DNA of 20,260 nucleotides from a virus, in the IMG/VR virus record IMGVR_UViG_3300008110_001988, positions 1-20,260 of that record, one strand, 5' to 3'. The notes under the pieces are model-generated. The model did no database searches, was not told the origin of the DNA, and saw only the letters and a program-made list of their open reading frames with translations. How positions within the stretch are numbered: the first letter of the stretch is position 1; every line of letters begins with the position of its first letter. Below are positions 16,993-20,260 of the stretch, piece after piece. A program made the position numbers and the translations under genes.

Positions 16993-17436
16993 ATGGCATA
17001 TAAAGGTAAGTTTCATCCTAAATCCCCTGAAAAGTATAAGGGGAATCCTACTAATATAATCTATAGAAGTCTATGGGAAATGAGATTCATGCGTTACTTG
17101 GATTCTCATCCTAGTGTGATACAATGGTCTTCAGAAGAGATTATTATACCTTATATTAGTCCAATTGATAAGAGAGTTCATAGGTATTTTCCTGATTTCT
17201 GGGTCAAAATGAGATCCTCTGAAGGGGCAATAAATACTGTTATAATAGAAATTAAACCTTCAAAGCAAACTAAGATACCAGTCAGTCCAGAAAAATTAAC
17301 TCGTAAATTTATAAACGAAGCCAGAACATATAGTGTCAACGTTGCTAAATGGAAGGCTGCCCAAGAGTTTTGTGATGACAGAAATTGGCAGTTTAAGGTA
17401 ATGACAGAAAAAGAATTAGGATTAGATAAGATCTAA
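16993..17436 (+). CDS. 4: Head completion nuclease gp4 (T4 gp50/gp4/gp65 family)
   Basis: The 147-residue protein has the conserved layout of T4 gp4: YKGKFHPKSPEKYKGNPTNI (3-22), YRSLWEMRFMRYLD (24-37), SSEEIIIPYISPIDK (46-60) and HRYFPDFWV (63-71). The last contains Asp68, and VIIEIKP (83-89) contains Glu86 and Lys88. Together they form the PD-(D/E)xK nuclease core (Asp68, Glu86, Lys88, with Glu29 a likely further acidic residue). In T4, gp4 acts after DNA packaging, closing the head and preparing it for tail joining. It is the first gene of the rightward block, behind a late promoter element, and overlaps the next gene by TAATG at 17436. The start is fixed by the conserved N-terminus. In T4, gene 4 adjoins gene 53; here the neighbour's side is inverted. 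Confidence 0.92.
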   Translation: MAYKGKFHPKSPEKYKGNPTNIIYRSLWEMRFMRYLDSHPSVIQWSSEEIIIPYISPIDKRVHRYFPDFWVKMRSSEGAINTVIIEIKPSKQTKIPVSPEKLTRKFINEARTYSVNVAKWKAAQEFCDDRNWQFKVMTEKELGLDKI

Positions 17437-18041
17437 TGGGAATATTTACAAACGTACTTGAAAGAGGTCGTACTGGAAGAACCACTAGTGGTATCATAAA
17501 ACCAGGTACAGATGAAGCCCGTGACTGGTACAGAGAACTAGCATTGTCTATTAGAAGTGTTAAGGTTGAAAATGTCATAAGACAGAATCAACAATATAAT
17601 AGAATGCAAATTAAACCAGGGTTTCTTTACCTCTTTAATTATGATCCTAAAACAAAAGAAGATCTACCTTATTATGATAGATTTCCTCTGGTATTTCCTT
17701 TTGAAAAGACTGAAGATGGTTTCTTGGGTTTAAATTTACATTACATTCCACCTATCTATAGAGCTAGGTTGATGGATAACCTTTACGGGCTTGTTAATAA
17801 TGAAAGATATGATGAAACCACAAAGTTAAGAATGTCCTATAGAATGTTAAATTCTGCAGCCCGCTATAAATATTTTAAACCTTGTGTTAAAAGATATCTT
17901 TCAAGTCATGTAAGAAGTAAATTTTTACAAATACCAGCTAATGAATGGGACATTGCTTTGTTCTTACCATTAGAAAGATTTACAAAGAAATCAAAGAGCA
18001 CAGTATACAGAGATTCAAGGATAATTATAAATGGCGTTTAA
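17436..18041 (+). CDS. Conserved T4-like virion/packaging-associated protein, possibly gp2 DNA end protector
   Basis: The 201-residue product has a block LPYYDRFPLVFPF (about 77-89) followed by 'GFLGLNLHYIPPIYRARLMD'. I recall this pair from uncharacterised or gp2-annotated proteins next to gene 4 in T4-like phages. In T4, gene 2 (DNA end protector, 274 residues) also lies beside gene 4, so gp2 is the best guess, but I cannot align it to T4 gp2 from memory. The C-terminal half is basic (many Lys and Arg: KYFKPCVKRYLSSHVRSK, ERFTKKSKS), fitting a DNA-contacting or head-tail junction role; that is inference. It starts in a TAATG overlap with gp4 and its last 11 bases overlap the next gene. No membrane segment or enzyme motif seen. 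Confidence 0.85.
   Translation: MGIFTNVLERGRTGRTTSGIIKPGTDEARDWYRELALSIRSVKVENVIRQNQQYNRMQIKPGFLYLFNYDPKTKEDLPYYDRFPLVFPFEKTEDGFLGLNLHYIPPIYRARLMDNLYGLVNNERYDETTKLRMSYRMLNSAARYKYFKPCVKRYLSSHVRSKFLQIPANEWDIALFLPLERFTKKSKSTVYRDSRIIINGV
17865..17872 (+). promoter_or_regulatory. Possible internal late promoter element TATAAATA
   Basis: A perfect TATAAATA lies inside the preceding coding region, about 160 bases before the tube-initiator start at 18031. It could support extra late transcription of the gp54-gp26-tape measure genes. It also encodes Tyr-Lys-Tyr in frame, so chance in AT-rich coding DNA is a real alternative. Confidence 0.3.
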
Positions 18042-18765
18042 TATCAATGATATGCTTGGTGCCTTAAATGGTGCAGGTGGTCTTACAAAGGCTTCAAAAT
18101 TCTTTGTAGAGATATATCCACCAAGAGCTTTTCCGGCTGATTATAATTTATTCTTTCTTTGTGATAGTGCATTACTGCCCGGTGTAAGTTATCAAACCGA
18201 AGATATTAAAATGAGTGGTTATGGTAATTCAGAAAAAAGACCCTCAAGTACAACTTTTGGAGATACCACACTTTCTTTTTATAATGATTCCAGTGGCAAA
18301 GTATTGACATTTTTTCATCAATGGATGCAGGCTGTTTACAATTTTAATTCAAATATAAACCCGTCAGGTACATCTAAAGGTGTACCAATGGAAACATTTG
18401 CATATCCAAAAGAATATTATGGTATAGTAAATATATCTCACTTTGATGATTCCGGTGAAAATATTATTACATATACGCTCAATGAAGCTTACCCTATAGC
18501 TATCGGTGATATACCTGTTGATTGGGGACTATCGGATCAATTGATAAAGGTTCCAGTTGCCTTTGCGTATACGTACTGGACAGCAGAAACATTAGATCCA
18601 GGTTATGTTGATACGAGATCACAAGCTAATTATTATACAACTGAGGCAACTGCAGCCCGTGTTGATTTTGAACTCAAAGCAATCAGAGAATTATTGTTTA
18701 TTACTTCACCTTCACAAACTAGCAGGGCTGTAAATCAGTTTTCTAATCTTTTAACATTTTTATAA
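18031..18765 (+). CDS. 54: Tail-tube-fold protein, probably baseplate-tail tube initiator gp54
   Basis: The pattern is that of the gp19/gp54 tube fold. FFVEIYPPRAFPADYNLFFL leads to CDSALLPGVSYQT, corresponding to T4 gp19 'FQVEISYLGQNFTFQCKATALPAG'. Later 'YTLNEAYPIAIGDIPVDWGLSDQLIKVPVAFAYTYWT' parallels gp19 'IEIKGLWPTNVGELQLDWDSNNEIQTFEVTLALDYWE'. At 244 residues it is longer than gp19 (163) and shorter than T4 gp54 (320). Its place next to gp26 and the tape-measure candidate, rather than beside a sheath gene, favours the tube initiator gp54 over the major tube gp19; that choice is inference. An AAGGA at 18017-18021 stands nine bases before the ATG and fixes the start. The ATG lies 11 bases inside the previous gene. 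Confidence 0.75.
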   Translation: MAFNINDMLGALNGAGGLTKASKFFVEIYPPRAFPADYNLFFLCDSALLPGVSYQTEDIKMSGYGNSEKRPSSTTFGDTTLSFYNDSSGKVLTFFHQWMQAVYNFNSNINPSGTSKGVPMETFAYPKEYYGIVNISHFDDSGENIITYTLNEAYPIAIGDIPVDWGLSDQLIKVPVAFAYTYWTAETLDPGYVDTRSQANYYTTEATAARVDFELKAIRELLFITSPSQTSRAVNQFSNLLTFL

Positions 18766-18768
18766 TAT

Positions 18769-18773
18769 AAGGA
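18769..18773 (+). promoter_or_regulatory. Shine-Dalgarno site of gp26
   Basis: AAGGA lies nine bases before the gp26 ATG at 18783 in the 17-base gap after the gp54 stop. It is one of the few clear ribosome sites in the window, where most junctions depend on TAATG overlaps. Confidence 0.6.
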
Positions 18774-18782
18774 TACTTTGAA

Positions 18783-19478
18783 ATGGCGTTACCCAAAATT
18801 AAACATCCAACATACCCTGTTACTATACCTTCTACTAAAGAAAATATTAATTTAAGACCGTTTACTGTCCAAGAAGAAAAACTTCTTCTTATGGCTAGGT
18901 CATCTGATAATACAGAAGATGCTATTAGTTCTGTCAAACAAATAATTCAAAATTGTATTATGGAAAATGTAGATGTTGAAAAACTTGCAACATTTGATAT
19001 TGAATATTTGTTTATAAAATTGAGAGCTAAGTCTGTTGGTGAAATTGTAGAATTAGAATATACAGATCCAGAAGATAATGAAGTCATTAAGTTTAAAGTG
19101 AATTTAGATGAAATACAAGTAATTATAAATCCTGATCATAAATCTAAATTTAATATCACAGAAGAAATTGGTGTTGTAATGAGATATCCTACACTTAAGG
19201 AAATCAGTGTGATGAATGTCAATGAAAATGCAGATAACTCGGTTATTGAAATATTATTTAAATGTATTGATAAAATTTATGATGAAGATAATGTTTATAC
19301 AGATTTTACAGAACAAGAATTAAATGATTTTATTAATAGTCTACCTATAGAAAGTATGGAAAAAATTCGCAATTTTTTTGAAACTATGCCATCTATAGAA
19401 CATGATGTAAAACTAAAGAATAAATCAGGTAAAATGCTTGAGGTTAAGCTAAAAGGTCTCAACAATTTTTTTCGATAA
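18783..19478 (+). CDS. 26: Baseplate hub assembly protein gp26 (T4_baseplate family)
   Basis: The 231-residue product (T4 gp26 has 208) has the T4_baseplate-family layout: a short N-terminal 'MALPKIKHPTYPVTIPSTK', then FRPFTV-type 'LRPFTVQEEKLLLMA' (25-39). Next come 'FDIEYLFIKLRAKSVGEIVELEY' and a C-terminal 'ESMEKIRNFFETMPSIEHDV' helix region typical of the family. In T4, gp26 is needed for hub formation. In marine relatives and many other myophages a protein of this kind precedes the tape measure and is a candidate tape-measure chaperone. The final codons read AAT TTT TTT CGA TAA, providing a slippery run that may join this frame to the next ORF. The stop overlaps the next ATG (TAATG at 19478). 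Confidence 0.88.
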   Translation: MALPKIKHPTYPVTIPSTKENINLRPFTVQEEKLLLMARSSDNTEDAISSVKQIIQNCIMENVDVEKLATFDIEYLFIKLRAKSVGEIVELEYTDPEDNEVIKFKVNLDEIQVIINPDHKSKFNITEEIGVVMRYPTLKEISVMNVNENADNSVIEILFKCIDKIYDEDNVYTDFTEQELNDFINSLPIESMEKIRNFFETMPSIEHDVKLKNKSGKMLEVKLKGLNNFFR

Positions 19479-19504
19479 TGACCGGATATAGTAATATTGC
19501 GGTC
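19466..19504 (+). promoter_or_regulatory. Candidate programmed -1 ribosomal frameshift signal between gp26 and the gp51-like ORF
   Basis: The heptamer T TTT TTT at 19466-19472 is in the correct phase of the gp26 frame (AAT TTT TTT). After a seven-base spacer comes a hairpin: GACCG (19480-19484) pairs with CGGTC (19500-19504). An inner ATAT/ATAT stem (19486-19489 with 19494-19497) closes an AGTA loop, with a G-T pair and one bulged G between the two stems. A -1 slip leads straight into the frame of the 59-residue ORF. All elements are seen; activity is inferred. Confidence 0.6.
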
Positions 19505-19657
19505 TATTATAACACCCTTTTTTCTTTAGTTCAACACCATAAATACTCATTAACAGAGGTATATGATATGTATCCTTATGAAAGAGATTTATTCTTGGAA
19601 CTTTTAATGAAACATATTAAAGAATTAGAAGAAGAAAGAAAGAGACGTAATGGCTAA
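19478..19657 (+). CDS. 51: Small gp51-like hub assembly ORF; possible frameshift extension of gp26
   Basis: A 59-codon frame starts at the ATG inside TAATG and ends at TAA 19655-19657, eight bases into the next gene. The protein is helical and charged: YSLTEVYDMYPYERDLFLEL (23-42) followed by MKHIKELEEERKRR (44-57). The block 'D(M)YPYE' recalls the short second ORF of tape-measure chaperone pairs (lambda gpT type) and small ORFs called gp51 in marine T4-like phages; T4 gp51 itself has 249 residues. It has no Shine-Dalgarno site within about 20 bases of its ATG. Expression could be by stop-start coupling or as a roughly 290-residue gp26 fusion through the -1 slip signal. Both could occur. Its position between gp26 and the tape-measure candidate suits a chaperone role. 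Confidence 0.7.
   Translation: MTGYSNIAVYYNTLFSLVQHHKYSLTEVYDMYPYERDLFLELLMKHIKELEEERKRRNG
19538..19545 (+). promoter_or_regulatory. Possible late promoter element CATAAATA
   Basis: NATAAATA-type match inside the gp51-like ORF, about 105 bases ahead of the tape-measure candidate. One such match is not rare in DNA this AT-rich, so support is weak. Confidence 0.25.
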
Positions 19658-20260
19658 AGGTCCTAAAATTACAACCGGCACTGGAAGTAATGTAGGTTTT
19701 TCTAGGGAATATTCTAATACTCCAGAGGGTAAATCTCAAATTGAAAATCTTCTTCGAAAAATAAAAGAAGCTGAGGAAAAAAATATTACTGCCCAAAGTG
19801 AGTCGGCAAATGCGCAACAAGATGCAGCTGAAAAAATAGAAGTAGCAGCTGAGAATTTGAGTGAAGCTTCTGAAAAAATAATTGAAAATACACAAGAACA
19901 AATTAAATTAAATGATACTGTGAAGAATTATTTTAATTCATTTAAATCTTCTTTTAAACAATTTGCTGATTCTTTTCAATCTCAAACAAATGACAATACA
20001 GAAGCACAGCCAGGTAGAGCTTCAAGACCTGGCAGACTTAATAGTTTAGATGAAAAATTAAATACTCTAATTGACATTAATCAAAATATCCTTAACGCCA
20101 CTTTAAATAATAATCCTTTGCTTTATGATATTTTACAAGCCTTACTGTTAAAAAGTGCAATAACCGGTGGTGGTGGTAAAGGGGGTGGTCGTGGAGGTAA
20201 TACAGGTGGTGGTCCTACTAATCCTCCTCGTGGTAGAGGAAATGGTGGCGGAGGAGGCGG
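19650..20260 (+). CDS. Probable tail tape-measure/hub protein, N-terminal part (3' end beyond the window)
   Basis: The frame opens at ATG 19650, overlapping the previous stop by eight bases, behind a purine-rich AAGAAAGAGA stretch, and stays open to the right edge (203 codons). Residues about 26-95 are Glu/Ala/Lys/Asn/Gln-rich and predicted coiled coil (IENLLRKIKEAEEK; AAEKIEVAAENLSEASEKII). A short hydrophobic helix 'LLYDILQALLLKSAI' lies at about 154-168. From about residue 172 the sequence becomes a Gly/Arg/Pro-rich low-complexity run. Coiled coil plus position directly after gp26 and the small chaperone-like ORF fit a tape measure (gp29 role in T4: length ruler inside the tube). No homology to T4 gp29 is recognisable in the visible part. 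It could also be another large virion protein. Confidence 0.65.
   Translation, partial: MAKGPKITTGTGSNVGFSREYSNTPEGKSQIENLLRKIKEAEEKNITAQSESANAQQDAAEKIEVAAENLSEASEKIIENTQEQIKLNDTVKNYFNSFKSSFKQFADSFQSQTNDNTEAQPGRASRPGRLNSLDEKLNTLIDINQNILNATLNNNPLLYDILQALLLKSAITGGGGKGGGRGGNTGGGPTNPPRGRGNGGGGG
20166..20260 (+). repeat. GGT/GGA-rich low-complexity tract encoding a Gly/Arg linker
   Basis: Repeated GGT, GGA and GGC codons give a Gly-rich peptide with scattered Arg, Pro and Asn, to the window edge. Base composition jumps to strongly G-rich on this strand compared with the AT-rich surroundings. It follows the helix at about residue 168 of the host protein. Confidence 0.7.

Noticed and set aside
18031-18765. 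Major tail tube protein gp19
   Set aside because: The fold fits, but the protein is half again as long as gp19 and lies with gp26 rather than with a sheath gene; gp54 is preferred, though gp19 is not excluded.
19617-19901. Minus-strand frame rich in Phe, Ser and Leu, looking like membrane helices
   Set aside because: It is the complement of the Glu/Lys-rich coiled coil of the tape-measure candidate (GAA and AAA read as TTC and TTT).
1-20260. CRISPR array, tRNA genes, integrase or insertion sequence, auxiliary metabolic genes
   Set aside because: Coding is continuous with virion genes; no repeat-spacer pattern, cloverleaf, terminal inverted repeats or transposase/integrase motif seen on either strand.

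Overview
The window is part of the virion-structure region of a T4-like (Tevenvirinae-type) contractile-tailed phage. The DNA is AT-rich (roughly one third G+C by eye). The proteins most resemble the marine branch of T4-like phages (cyanophage/pelagiphage type): a DUF4815 structural protein, shortened gp53 and gp7, and a gp5 carrying a tail-lysozyme domain that is not T4 lysozyme. Host and exact relatives cannot be read from the sequence. No tRNA, integrase, insertion sequence, CRISPR array or host-derived metabolic gene is visible. Coding density is near total; there is no gene-free stretch over 300 bases.

Layout. Two gene blocks diverge from a 44-bp spacer at 16949-16992. Leftward (minus strand, in transcription order): gp48 tube cap, gp53 wedge, gp27-like hub, gp5-like OB-fold plus tail lysozyme, a 115-residue amidase-like protein lacking zinc ligands, a beta-helix spike ending in an M15-type peptidase domain, an unrecognised Gly/Ala-rich protein, gp25, gp6, a gp7-position wedge protein, gp8, a 998-residue DUF4815 protein, and the first 429 codons of a further large structural protein running off the left edge. 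Rightward (plus strand): gp4 head-completion nuclease, an unassigned conserved protein (possibly gp2), a tube-fold protein (probably gp54), gp26, a 59-residue gp51-like ORF and the start of a probable tape-measure protein running off the right edge.

How they work together. The leftward block encodes baseplate parts: gp27 and gp5 with the spike form the central hub and puncturing device; gp53, gp25, gp6, gp7 and gp8 form the wedges; gp48 and gp54 cap the hub and start the tail tube. The rightward block adds head completion, the tape measure and its assembly factors. T4-type late promoter elements (NATAAATA) lie in the divergent spacer and directly ahead of gp25. Nine gene junctions use the overlapping stop-start TAATG, so translational coupling is probably widespread.

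Most notable points: (1) a textbook-looking -1 frameshift signal joining gp26 to the gp51-like ORF, formally like lambda gpG/gpGT; (2) the T4 gp5 function divided over consecutive genes with three different peptidoglycan-hydrolase folds, one apparently catalytically dead; (3) two late promoters in the divergent spacer that should exclude each other; (4) a possible leaderless late transcript for gp25; (5) a DUF4815 structural protein that appears split in two.
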